A stretch of 5,557 bases of DNA from Gammaproteobacteria bacterium (GTDB taxonomy: Bacteria > Pseudomonadota > Gammaproteobacteria > GCA-001735895). Positions 1 through 5,557 of the stretch are shown here, piece by piece; positions within the stretch are counted from its first letter, which is position 1; every line of letters starts with the position of its first letter. The stretch lies in the NCBI GenBank assembly GCA_021767985.1, contig JAASSH010000182.1:1-5557 (forward strand). Reading direction: 5' to 3'. The translations under genes were made by a program, and so were the position numbers. Below the pieces are notes generated by a model, which was not told where the DNA came from, searched no databases, and was given only the letters and a program-made list of their open reading frames with translations.

Positions 1-1251
1 GATTCGAGCCGGGCGTTCATTTCGCTGGACCTCGAACATGCGCGCGAGCAAGCCGCCGCCACCGACGCGGCTGCGGATAACGCCACGCCGCTCAGCGGTA
101 TACCCTATGCCTGCAAGGACCTGTTCGACGTACGTGGCGTGGTGACCACCGGCGGTTCCAGGGTGCTGGACGACAACGTCGCGCAGCAGGATGCCGAGGC
201 CGTCGCGCGCATGAAGCGGGCGGGCGCGATATTCCTCGGTAAAAACAACCTGCACGAATTTGCCTACGGTGCCACCGGTGAAAACGAGATCTACGGTACG
301 CCGCCGAATCCTTACGATGCGACGCGGCTGGCCGGCGGCTCGAGCAGCGGCTCGGCGGCAGCACTTGGCTACGGCCTGTGCGCGGCGGCACTCGGTACCG
401 ATACCGGCGGCTCGGTGCGCGCCCCGGCGGCCCTGTGCGGTCTGGTCGGATTCAAGCCGACCTTCGGCCGTATCAGCACCGAGGGCGTAATCCCCTACTC
501 CTGGAGCCTGGATCACGTCGGCACGCTGACTCGCAGCGCCGCGGACGCCGAAATCCTGTTCGAAACCCTGGCCGCGGATAGCCGAAAGGCCGATTTCACG
601 GCCCTCGGCAAGCTGACGATCGGAGTTCCGGAGGCTTTCTTCTTCGAGCGCTGCGACGCTGAAATTCTCGACGGCCTGGAGCGGTTAATGACGTTCCTGC
701 GCGCCGCTGGCGCCAAACTGAAGCCGGTGGCCATGCCGTCGATGGAATTTACCCGCACGGTATCGCTGACGGTACAAATGCCGGAAGCCCTGTCTTATCA
801 CAATCGTTACCTCGAGCAACGCGGCGATCTGTACAGCCAGGATTTTCGTGCCGGGCTGGCGCTGGGCCAGTGCCTGCTCGCCGAGCAATATATCCGCGCC
901 AAACGTTTCGTTGAAAGTTACCGCCGCGACATGAACCGCTTGTTCGAGGACGTCGACGTGATACTCACCCCGGCAACGCCGGTGATAGCACCACCGATCG
1001 GCGCTGTCGAGATCGTGGTTGACGGCGTCGCTGAACCTGCCGGTAATGCCATCACGCGCTATACCTCGTTTTTCAACATGACGGGGCATCCGGCAATCAC
1101 CTTTCCCTGCGCCATGCACAATGAAGGGCTGCCGATAGGCGCACAGCTGGTAGGTCGACAGCACTCTGACGAAGCGCTGCTTGCAACCACGAGACTGATC
1201 GAGGAGACCCATGATTTCGAGTTGCCACTACCCACATTCGATAGCGCTTAA
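1..1251 (+). CDS. Amidase-signature-family amidase, 5' end missing
   Basis: Amidase-signature enzymes hydrolyse C-N amide bonds with a Ser-cisSer-Lys triad. The reading frame is open from the first base to the TAA at 1249-1251 (416 residues), so the true start lies left of the window; the first internal ATG or GTG codons are not the start. In window numbering, the triad lysine is K39 in ACKDLFD, the glycine/serine loop GGSSSGS at 112-118 holds the cis-serine, and GTDTGGSVR at 132-140 carries the nucleophile S138, followed by the usual LCGLVGFKPT. The C-terminal part has FNMTGHPAITFP and GLPIGAQLVG, typical of the family. Some tens of N-terminal residues are probably missing. It is a cytosolic enzyme as far as visible. 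The substrate cannot be told: GatA, allophanate hydrolase and indoleacetamide hydrolase share these motifs, and no gatB or gatC is seen. It converges on the minus-strand glycosyltransferase gene. Confidence 0.93.
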   Translation, partial: DSSRAFISLDLEHAREQAAATDAAADNATPLSGIPYACKDLFDVRGVVTTGGSRVLDDNVAQQDAEAVARMKRAGAIFLGKNNLHEFAYGATGENEIYGTPPNPYDATRLAGGSSSGSAAALGYGLCAAALGTDTGGSVRAPAALCGLVGFKPTFGRISTEGVIPYSWSLDHVGTLTRSAADAEILFETLAADSRKADFTALGKLTIGVPEAFFFERCDAEILDGLERLMTFLRAAGAKLKPVAMPSMEFTRTVSLTVQMPEALSYHNRYLEQRGDLYSQDFRAGLALGQCLLAEQYIRAKRFVESYRRDMNRLFEDVDVILTPATPVIAPPIGAVEIVVDGVAEPAGNAITRYTSFFNMTGHPAITFPCAMHNEGLPIGAQLVGRQHSDEALLATTRLIEETHDFELPLPTFDSA

Positions 1252-1258
1252 CGGATCT

Positions 1259-1283
1259 GGCTGCGCTTTGACAGATGGCAGCC
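1259..1283. terminator. Possible weak hairpin between convergent genes
   Basis: The 35-bp gap between the amidase stop and the stop of the convergent gene contains GGCTGC (1259-1264) and its exact complement GCAGCC (1278-1283), a 6-bp stem with a 13-nt loop. Downstream on the + strand is only CTTTC, with no proper U-tract. It could act as a weak bidirectional terminator, but the loop is long and the pairing may be chance. Confidence 0.25.
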
Positions 1284-1286
1284 CTT

Positions 1287-2027
1287 TCAGACGCCGACGG
1301 CTAACAGTTTCTGGATCAGGGTTTTCATTTCAGTCTCGGTGAAACCTTCACGCTCGGTCAGCGAACTGCTCAGGTTTGCGCCGGCGAGTGCTACGGTCGA
1401 TTTCCGCCGCAGCAAATCCAGCGCCATTCCTCCGCCGGCGAGGATGTCCCGTATCACCAGCGGACTCAGCATGCCGGCTCGTTCCATCACCGGAAAGCGG
1501 GCAACATTATGCAGCGCGGTCAGCAACTTGGGGCCGATGAACTGCGGCGACATACCGCCCTGGTTCAGCTCGAGCAGCCGCGCGGCGGTATCGGTATAGA
1601 AATCGAGGCAGGCATTGCCGCGACGAAACATCATGAACGCGTTATGCAGCTTGGGGTAAGCCCGCAACTTGCCGCGCTCATCGGCCTGTACCCAGATTTC
1701 GCGGCCAAACGCGAAATCCGAAGCGGGCAGTTCGAAATCGTCGGGGCGAAACACCAGGAAGTCGGCATCGCACCAGATCACACGCTCGAATCCCTGGTCA
1801 AGCGCCTGTTGCAAAACCTTTAGCCGCGCCAGGTCACTGGCAATTACGGTTTGCAAATTGGTCTTTGCTAACAGCTCCGGCTCGACCAGGTTGAAAATTT
1901 CGTCCCCGATAAAGCGGTACTGGAATCGGTTGGCCTCGGCCCAGGCGTCAACCGAGTCGATGCAGCGTTGCAGCCAGCCAAAGGGTAGCGGATCTCGATG
2001 CGACTGGATTACCAGGGTTGCGGTCAT
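1287..2027 (-). CDS. Putative GT-A-fold glycosyltransferase
   Basis: The 246-aa product resembles small nucleotide-sugar glycosyltransferases. It opens with a beta-strand (ATLVIQSHR) followed by a segment with many aromatic residues. It has a DXD-type metal/nucleotide-sugar motif in RVIWCDADFLVF, with the DAD at residues 87-89, and a later acceptor-side motif HNAFMMFRRGN from about residue 128. No signal peptide or membrane segment is seen, so it is probably cytosolic or peripheral. The start is uncertain: I chose the ATG at 2025-2027 because it lies just before the first core strand. An in-frame TTG at 2052-2054 would add nine residues (MKKTLARNR), but its GGCAGG sits directly against the codon, too close to serve as a Shine-Dalgarno site. 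The ATG has no clear ribosome site either. Sugar donor and acceptor are unknown, and no other polysaccharide gene is nearby. The fold call rests on motif order, not on a search. Confidence 0.7.
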   Translation of the reverse strand: MTATLVIQSHRDPLPFGWLQRCIDSVDAWAEANRFQYRFIGDEIFNLVEPELLAKTNLQTVIASDLARLKVLQQALDQGFERVIWCDADFLVFRPDDFELPASDFAFGREIWVQADERGKLRAYPKLHNAFMMFRRGNACLDFYTDTAARLLELNQGGMSPQFIGPKLLTALHNVARFPVMERAGMLSPLVIRDILAGGGMALDLLRRKSTVALAGANLSSSLTEREGFTETEMKTLIQKLLAVGV

Positions 2028-2064
2028 TCGGTTACGAGCCAGGGTTTTTTTCAACCTGCCAGCT

Positions 2065-2074
2065 TAACATGTTA
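2065..2074. promoter_or_regulatory. 10-bp perfect palindrome in a divergent intergenic region
   Basis: TAACATGTTA is a perfect palindrome in the short space between the divergent glycosyltransferase and CDGSH genes. It could be an operator half-site pair or overlap a -10 element on either strand (TAACAT matches four of six consensus bases). No well-spaced -35 box was found for either gene. At 10 bp it may be chance. Confidence 0.2.
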
Positions 2075-2111
2075 TCTTTGATGCTTTTCAACCCTGCAGG
2101 AAAAGCAATCG

Positions 2112-2381
2112 ATGAGTAATCCGGTTATCGCGAATAACAGCCCCATTAAAGTGACGCTCGAGAAGGACAAGAAATATTACTTTTGCCAGTGCGGACGCAG
2201 CAGCAAGCAACCCTTCTGTGATGGTTCGCACCAGGGCAGCGACTTCAGTCCGCTGGCTTTCGTCTGCGACGAGAGCAAGGACTACTACCTGTGCCAATGC
2301 AAGCACAGCGCCAACAAACCCTATTGCGATGGTACCCACAAGGAGTTCGACCCGGGCCTGGTGGGCAAGCCCGCGCCCTGA
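2112..2381 (+). CDS. Tandem CDGSH-type iron-sulfur protein
   Basis: This 89-aa soluble protein carries two complete CDGSH iron-sulfur motifs (C-X-C-X2-S-X3-P-X-C-D-G-S/T-H). The first uses C25, C27, C36 and H40 with the literal CDGSH; the second uses C61, C63, C72 and H76 with CDGTH. In this family each motif binds one [2Fe-2S] cluster through three cysteines and one histidine, so two clusters are expected, as in the tandem-motif (MiNT/CISD3-like and bacterial) members. There is no membrane anchor or signal peptide. Such proteins are linked to redox sensing and to electron or cluster transfer, but the specific role here is unknown. An AGGAAA sequence at 2098-2103, 8 nt before the ATG, is a reasonable ribosome site. 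The gene diverges from the glycosyltransferase gene and ends 9 bp from the convergent deaminase gene, so it is probably transcribed alone. Confidence 0.93.
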   Translation: MSNPVIANNSPIKVTLEKDKKYYFCQCGRSSKQPFCDGSHQGSDFSPLAFVCDESKDYYLCQCKHSANKPYCDGTHKEFDPGLVGKPAP

Positions 2382-2390
2382 TTCGCGGTC

Positions 2391-2861
2391 CTATCCGCAA
2401 AGTTGTGGGCTACCGCCGTCCTGCGCCGTCCTGCCGTACACAAGCCGTTCGATTCTGGCCCAGTAGGCCGCCGCCTCGCACATCGGACAGGGCGGCGATG
2501 ATGAGTAAAGCGTACAGCCGCTCAAATCGCGCGTGCCCAGACGGCGCGCCGCGTCGCGAATCGCTTCCATTTCAGCATGGGCAGTGGGATCCTGATGCAG
2601 CACCACGTGACTTGGAGACTGCCCGACGATCAAGCCGGCGCGGACCACGATTGCGCCGTAACCCTGGTCACCGCTTTGCAGTGCCTGCTGCTGCATTTCA
2701 AATGCGCGCGTAACAAACGCGGCATCGCCCGGGGATTCGGGCTGAACGATTGAATCTGATGCGTCCCCGAAAGCGCTGCGATGAGTCATCGCAAGCGCGG
2801 GCAAAGCAGCCGTCAGCACCAACAGCAGGGAACGCCTTTTGTCGCTTACCGTGTCCACCAT
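2391..2861 (-). CDS. Exported zinc-dependent nucleoside/cytidine-type deaminase
   Basis: The 156-aa product has the zinc site of the cytidine/deoxycytidylate/guanine/tRNA-adenosine deaminase superfamily: HAE at 95-97 (H95 zinc ligand, E97 proton shuttle) and PCPMC at 124-128 (C125 and C128 zinc ligands). The following AAYWARIERLVYG is most like the guanine-deaminase/TadA-type branch, but the base or nucleoside substrate cannot be assigned. Unusually, the N-terminus looks like an export signal: charged DKRR (7-10), a hydrophobic run from about 11 to 25 (LLLVLTAALPALAM) and a possible AxA-type site ending at A24. The twin arginine followed by S-L-L could mean Tat rather than Sec export, which would suit a folded zinc enzyme. 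The ATG is well supported by GAGGAAGG 5 nt upstream. The gene diverges from lysW, but nothing ties it functionally to that operon. Confidence 0.87.
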   Translation of the reverse strand: MVDTVSDKRRSLLLVLTAALPALAMTHRSAFGDASDSIVQPESPGDAAFVTRAFEMQQQALQSGDQGYGAIVVRAGLIVGQSPSHVVLHQDPTAHAEMEAIRDAARRLGTRDLSGCTLYSSSPPCPMCEAAAYWARIERLVYGRTAQDGGSPQLCG

Positions 2862-2866
2862 GATTA

Positions 2867-2874
2867 CCTTCCTC
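2867..2874 (-). promoter_or_regulatory. Strong Shine-Dalgarno site of the exported deaminase
   Basis: Read on the minus strand, GAGGAAGG lies 5 nt before the ATG at 2859-2861. It fixes the start upstream of the signal-peptide-like segment, so the hydrophobic N-terminus is a real part of the protein and not an over-extended start. Confidence 0.7.
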
Positions 2875-2917
2875 GAAACAATGGCACCAGTTTATCATTT
2901 CCGACGTAAAAACCAGC

Positions 2918-2947
2918 TTGTGCGGCCAGTGGGCAAACGCATAAAAT
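2918..2947 (+). promoter_or_regulatory. Candidate sigma70-type promoter of the lysW operon
   Basis: TTGTGC (2918-2923) and TAAAAT (2942-2947) are separated by 18 nt. The -10 matches five of six consensus bases; the -35 matches only TTG. Transcription would begin near 2954, giving a leader of about 25 nt before lysW. The 118-bp gap between the deaminase and lysW starts is the only sizeable non-coding stretch upstream of the operon, so a promoter is expected here. No attenuator, T-box or riboswitch-like structure was recognised in so short a leader. Confidence 0.4.
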
Positions 2948-2969
2948 AGCCGGCTTTCTAATACTTTAT

Positions 2970-2974
2970 GGGGA
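2970..2974 (+). promoter_or_regulatory. Ribosome binding site deciding the lysW start
   Basis: GGGGA lies 5 nt before the ATG at 2980. It overlaps an in-frame upstream ATG at 2968, which would add four residues (MGIT). Using 2980 gives exactly the 54 residues known for LysW and leaves the Shine-Dalgarno site outside the coding region. Confidence 0.55.
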
Positions 2975-2979
2975 TTACC

Positions 2980-3144
2980 ATGGGCGAATGTCCGGTTTGT
3001 GCGGCCGAAATCGAAGTGGCCGATGATGCGATGGCGGGCGAACTGCTGGTCTGCGAAGACTGCGGCGCTGAACTCGAACTGACCAGCCTCGACCCGGTGA
3101 CGCTGGCCGAAGCGCCGTCGGCCGAAGAGGACTGGGGTCAGTGA
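2980..3144 (+). CDS. lysW: LysW-type amino-group carrier protein, Gln-ended
   Basis: LysW is a small acidic carrier. In characterised systems the side-chain carboxylate of its C-terminal Glu is joined to the amino group of aminoadipate or glutamate, protecting and presenting it to later enzymes. This 54-aa product has the family length, a zinc ribbon with C4-P-V-C7 and C25-E-D-C28, the conserved CEDCGAELE stretch, an SLDPVTL segment like that of Thermus LysW, and a very acidic C-terminal tail ending EEDWGQ. The last residue is Gln (CAG at 3139-3141), where the known motif is EDWGE. This is a single-base difference from GAG and is either a real variant with altered loading chemistry or a sequence error. 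It is the first gene of the operon, and its stop overlaps the lysX start (GTGA). In a likely proteobacterium, which would normally make lysine by the diaminopimelate route, the pathway may serve arginine/ornithine or a specialised product. Confidence 0.93.
   Translation: MGECPVCAAEIEVADDAMAGELLVCEDCGAELELTSLDPVTLAEAPSAEEDWGQ
3126..3131 (+). promoter_or_regulatory. Ribosome binding site of lysX inside the lysW 3' end
   Basis: AGAGGA lies 9 nt before the lysX GTG at 3141, within the codons for the Glu-Glu-Asp of the LysW tail. The bases encoding the conserved C-terminal tail therefore also appear to recruit ribosomes for lysX, in addition to coupling through the GTGA overlap. Confidence 0.5.
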
Positions 3145-3977
3145 AAATCGGCCTGCTGCATTCGCTGATCCGCAAGGAAGAAAAACTGCTGATCGAGGCG
3201 TTTCGCAATTCCGGTGTCGAGCCGGTCATGATCGATGATCGCAAGCTGATCATGGATTTCAAAACAGCACCCGACATAGACATCCTGGTCGAGCGCTCGA
3301 TCAACCACTCGCGCGCGCTGCATGCGCTAAGGCTGTTCGAGAGTGCGGGCGTGTGCTGCGTGAATTCGCACAAGGTGGCGCAAATCTGCGGCGACAAGCT
3401 GCTGACCACGGCCGCGCTCAGGGATCACGGTATTGCCCAGCCCGAATGCCGGGTCGCCTTTACCGAGGAGTCTGCACTCGATGCGATCGAGGAACTCGGG
3501 TACCCGGTAGTGCTGAAACCCGCGGTCGGTTCCTGGGGCCGCCTGTTGTCCAAGATCAACGACCGCGACGCCGCCGAAACCGTGCTCGAGCACAAGACCG
3601 TGCTCGGCAGCTATCACCATTCTATCTTTTACATCCAGCAGTACGTCGAGAAACAGGGACGTGACATCCGCAGCTTCGTGGTCGGTGACGATTGCATCGC
3701 GGCAATTTACCGCAGTTCGGACCACTGGATCACCAATACGGCACGCGGCGCCCAGGCCAGCAACTGCGAGGTCACGCCCGAGGTTGCCGAGATTTCGCTG
3801 GCTGCGGCGAAGGCCGTGGGCGGCGGCATCGTCGCCGTCGATCTGTTCGAAAGCGACGCCGGACTGCTGGTCAACGAAGTCAACTACACGATGGAGTTTC
3901 GCAACAGCATCGATACCACCGGGGTCGATATTCCGCAGGTGGTCGCCAACTACGTGATCGGCCTGGTCAAGCAATGA
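3141..3977 (+). CDS. lysX: LysW-amino acid ligase, ATP-grasp (LysX/ArgX family)
   Basis: This 278-aa ATP-grasp enzyme ligates the amino group of an amino acid (aminoadipate for LysX, glutamate for ArgX) to the C-terminus of LysW, using ATP. Family landmarks in order: CGDK at 83-86; [16 protein letters not shown] with K126 and GSWGRLL at 130-136; the [18 protein letters not shown] block; the loop HWITNTARG at 195-203; and metal/ATP ligands D234 in VAVDLFE and E246/N248 in [13 protein letters not shown], followed by TTGVDIP. Length and motifs match Thermus LysX throughout. The GTG start is supported by the N-terminal strand KIGLLHS, an upstream AGAGGA and the 4-bp overlap with lysW. Aminoadipate versus glutamate preference cannot be decided by eye. 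Where I recall His in Thermus LysX (VNEVNHTMEF), this protein has Y249. RimK and other ATP-grasp ligases are less likely given lysW next door. Confidence 0.94.
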   Translation: MKIGLLHSLIRKEEKLLIEAFRNSGVEPVMIDDRKLIMDFKTAPDIDILVERSINHSRALHALRLFESAGVCCVNSHKVAQICGDKLLTTAALRDHGIAQPECRVAFTEESALDAIEELGYPVVLKPAVGSWGRLLSKINDRDAAETVLEHKTVLGSYHHSIFYIQQYVEKQGRDIRSFVVGDDCIAAIYRSSDHWITNTARGAQASNCEVTPEVAEISLAAAKAVGGGIVAVDLFESDAGLLVNEVNYTMEFRNSIDTTGVDIPQVVANYVIGLVKQ

Positions 3978-4996
3978 TCAAGGTATCGATTGTCGGCGGT
4001 TCGGGATACACCGGCGGCGACCTGCTGCGCATCCTGCTGTTCCACCCCCGGGTCGAAATCCAGCAGGTAACCTCCGAACGCCATGCCGGCAAGCTGGTAT
4101 CGAGCGTGCATCCCAACCTGCGCAAGATATGCAAACACAAGTTCGTTCCGATCGCGGAACTCGAGCCCTGCGACGTGCTGTTTCTCGGCCTGCCGCATGG
4201 CCAGATGATGAACCGTCTCGGTGAATTCGAAAGTCTGGCGGAAACGCTGATCGACCTGTCCGCCGATTTTCGCCTGCATGACGATGCTGCCTATGAAACC
4301 TGGTACGGCAAAAACCACGCCTGCCCGGACAAGCTCGACGATTTCGTTTACGGCATTGCCGAACTGCACCGGGAAAGACTGAAAACCGCGAAACGAATTT
4401 CCGGTGCAGGCTGTAACGCCACCGCGACGATTCTCGCGCTGCACCCGCTCTACCAGGCTGGCGTGGTCGAGTCCGCCGTGGTCGAGGTCAAGGCCGGTTC
4501 CAGCCAGGGCGGTAACGCGGTCAGCGATGGCAGCCACCACCCGGAACGCAGTGGAGCGGTGCGCTCGTACAAGCCGACTGCGCATCGCCACCTGGGCGAG
4601 ATCCAGCAGGAACTCGGCGCCGATAACATTCATTTTTCCGCTACCTCGATCGAAATGGTGCGCGGCATACTGGCGACCTGCCACGTGTTTCTGAACCAGA
4701 ACCTGGAAGAGAAGGACATCTGGAAGCTGTACCGCGGAGCCTATGGCAACGAACCCTTTATCCGCATCGTCAAGGAGCGCAGCGGCATTCATCGCTATCC
4801 CGAACCCAAAATTCTCGCCGGCAGCAATTACTGCGATATCGGTTTCGAGCGCGATCCGCACAGTAACCGGCTGGTGGTTATATCGGCGCTGGACAACCTG
4901 ATGAAAGGCGCTGCCGGACAGGCGGTGCAGGCGTTCAACATCGCCCAGGGATTCGACGAAACCACCGGCCTCGAATTTCCGGGCCTGCACCCTTAG
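3974..4996 (+). CDS. lysY: LysW-linked aminoacyl-phosphate reductase (LysY, ArgC-like)
   Basis: The 340-aa product belongs to the ArgC/LysY family, which reduces an acyl phosphate to the semialdehyde with NADPH; in LysY the substrate stays attached to LysW. Visible features are the N-terminal dinucleotide loop GGSGYTGG at 8-15, the SADFR segment of the family, the nucleophile C147 in [26 protein letters not shown] at 176-192, and HRH at 204-206 in YKPTAHRH, with H206 or H204 as the likely catalytic histidine. The SHHPER block and YKPTxHRH follow LysY more closely than ordinary ArgC. The ATG at 3974 overlaps the lysX TGA (ATGA), and no strong ribosome site is seen, so translation is probably coupled. 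The preceding kinase (LysZ) needed to make its substrate is not in the window and must lie elsewhere. Plain ArgC for arginine synthesis is possible but less likely beside lysW and lysX. Confidence 0.92.
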   Translation: MIKVSIVGGSGYTGGDLLRILLFHPRVEIQQVTSERHAGKLVSSVHPNLRKICKHKFVPIAELEPCDVLFLGLPHGQMMNRLGEFESLAETLIDLSADFRLHDDAAYETWYGKNHACPDKLDDFVYGIAELHRERLKTAKRISGAGCNATATILALHPLYQAGVVESAVVEVKAGSSQGGNAVSDGSHHPERSGAVRSYKPTAHRHLGEIQQELGADNIHFSATSIEMVRGILATCHVFLNQNLEEKDIWKLYRGAYGNEPFIRIVKERSGIHRYPEPKILAGSNYCDIGFERDPHSNRLVVISALDNLMKGAAGQAVQAFNIAQGFDETTGLEFPGLHP

Positions 4997-4998
4997 GC

Positions 4999-5557
4999 AT
5001 GTGCCGCATTCTCTACGCCCGCGCCGACGACGCCTTCGCGATTCCGGAGCTACTGCACGCATTTGCCGAACTGTCGCGCAACAGCAGCGAGTTCCAGGGC
5101 CACGGCTGGGGCTGCGCCTGGCGCGAGGGCGAAAGCTGGCGCCAGTACCACGACATCCGGCCGATCTGGGAAGACGACCTGGCGCAATTCGATAGTACGC
5201 GGTTGCTGCTGGTGCACGCGCGCAGCGCGTTTCGCGACGAGGGCATCGTGGTCGAAAACAACATGCCGTTCTCTGATGGCGAGTCGATCTTCATTTTCAA
5301 CGGCGAGCTGCGCGGAGTGCGGATCAAGTCGGAGGGCCGCATCGGCGCCGAGAAAATCTACAATTACATCCGGCGCTTCGACAAGGGCGACAAGTGTGCC
5401 GCTGCCGCGAAGGCCGTCGACATCATCAAGAAACGCAGCGCCTACGTGCGCGCGATGAACCTGATCCTGTCCGACGGCGAGCAATCCTGCCTGTCCACCA
5501 ACTACAGCGAGAATCCCAGTTACTTCCAGATGCACCAGAAACAGGATAGCGGCCTGC
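4999..5557 (+). CDS. Class II glutamine amidotransferase-type protein, 3' end missing
   Basis: The frame opens at an ATG 2 nt after the lysY stop and is unbroken to the window edge (186 codons). The start Met-Cys is the mark of class II (Ntn-hydrolase) glutaminase domains, where removal of Met exposes C2 as nucleophile. Other landmarks are GHGWG (34-38), VHARSAF at 72-78 (equivalent to the HTRxA segment), NNMPF at 87-91 (equivalent to NxHPF), and FIFNGEL with N101-G102 forming the likely oxyanion hole. The usual His before NG is Phe here. The layout resembles stand-alone YafJ/EgtC-like proteins of about 250-280 aa more than the N-terminal domains of GlmS, PurF or AsnB, but the missing end could hold another domain. 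Such enzymes hydrolyse the side-chain amide of glutamine or other gamma-glutamyl amides. The ribosome site is weak, so it is probably translated by reinitiation after lysY. A role on the Gln-ended LysW is attractive but unproven. Confidence 0.85.
   Translation, partial: MCRILYARADDAFAIPELLHAFAELSRNSSEFQGHGWGCAWREGESWRQYHDIRPIWEDDLAQFDSTRLLLVHARSAFRDEGIVVENNMPFSDGESIFIFNGELRGVRIKSEGRIGAEKIYNYIRRFDKGDKCAAAAKAVDIIKKRSAYVRAMNLILSDGEQSCLSTNYSENPSYFQMHQKQDSGL

Noticed and set aside
685..1212. A 175-codon minus-strand frame
   Set aside because: It is antisense to the amidase C-terminal half, with no recognisable motif.
2088..2339. A minus-strand frame with a hydrophobic, membrane-protein-like N-terminal half
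   Set aside because: It is the reverse of the CDGSH gene. The hydrophobic look comes from complementing Lys/Asn/Ser/Asp-type codons, and both CDGSH motifs on the + strand are perfect.
2385..2398. Small hairpin (GCGG/CCGC) between the convergent CDGSH and deaminase genes
   Set aside because: Only four base pairs and no T-tract on either side, too weak to call a terminator.
2968..2979. Alternative lysW start at an upstream in-frame ATG
   Set aside because: It would add MGIT, place the GGGGA ribosome site inside the gene and exceed the 54-residue family length.
3692..3973. Upstream in-frame extension of lysY
   Set aside because: It overlaps the lysX C-terminus in another frame and encodes an Arg/Gly/His-rich stretch unlike ArgC/LysY. 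The ATG at 3974 gives the exact family N-terminus.
3327..3974. A 215-codon minus-strand frame
   Set aside because: It is a shadow of lysX; the + strand ligase motifs explain this region completely.
3950..5062. A 370-codon open frame on the minus strand
   Set aside because: It lies antisense to lysY, whose catalytic and cofactor motifs are all intact. Its composition is the arginine-rich, repetitive type produced by reading GC-rich genes backwards, and it has no recognisable domain.
1..5557. tRNA, rRNA, CRISPR array, insertion sequence or attachment site
   Set aside because: No cloverleaf or rRNA stretch, no regularly spaced repeats, no transposase or integrase frame and no terminal inverted repeats were recognised by eye.

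Overview
The window is about 5.6 kb of dense, fairly GC-rich bacterial DNA with seven protein-coding genes, two of them cut by the window edges. Gene style (short gaps, GTG start, 4-bp overlaps, tandem-CDGSH protein, exported deaminase) suggests a proteobacterium, perhaps an environmental gammaproteobacterium. That placement is inference; no rRNA or other marker is present.

Left part (1-2861), unrelated single genes in alternating orientation: the 3' end of an amidase-signature-family amidase (+), a putative GT-A-fold glycosyltransferase (-), a small tandem-CDGSH iron-sulfur protein (+), and a zinc nucleoside/cytidine-type deaminase with an N-terminal export signal (-). Amidase and glycosyltransferase converge across about 35 bp, CDGSH gene and deaminase across 9 bp. 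The glycosyltransferase and CDGSH genes diverge, as do the deaminase gene and lysW.

Right part (about 2918-5557), one tightly coupled + strand operon: lysW, a 54-aa zinc-ribbon amino-group carrier protein; lysX, the ATP-grasp ligase that loads an amino acid onto the carrier; lysY, the NADPH-dependent reductase of the carrier-bound acyl phosphate; and a class II (N-terminal Cys) glutamine amidotransferase-type gene running off the right edge. lysW/lysX and lysX/lysY each overlap by 4 bp, and the fourth gene starts 2 nt after the lysY stop. This is the core of the LysW carrier-protein pathway known from lysine and arginine/ornithine synthesis in Thermus and archaea and from some natural-product clusters. 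A kinase (LysZ), aminotransferase (LysJ) and releasing peptidase (LysK) would also be expected, and none is in the window.

The most notable point is that this LysW ends in Asp-Trp-Gly-Gln, whereas the characterised carrier ends in Glu, whose side-chain carboxylate is the attachment site. A Gln terminus recalls the Gln-ended ubiquitin-like protein Pup, which is deamidated before ligation. The adjacent glutaminase-type gene is therefore a candidate for a deamidation or release step. The sequence shows the Gln codon and the gene adjacency; the functional link is hypothesis.
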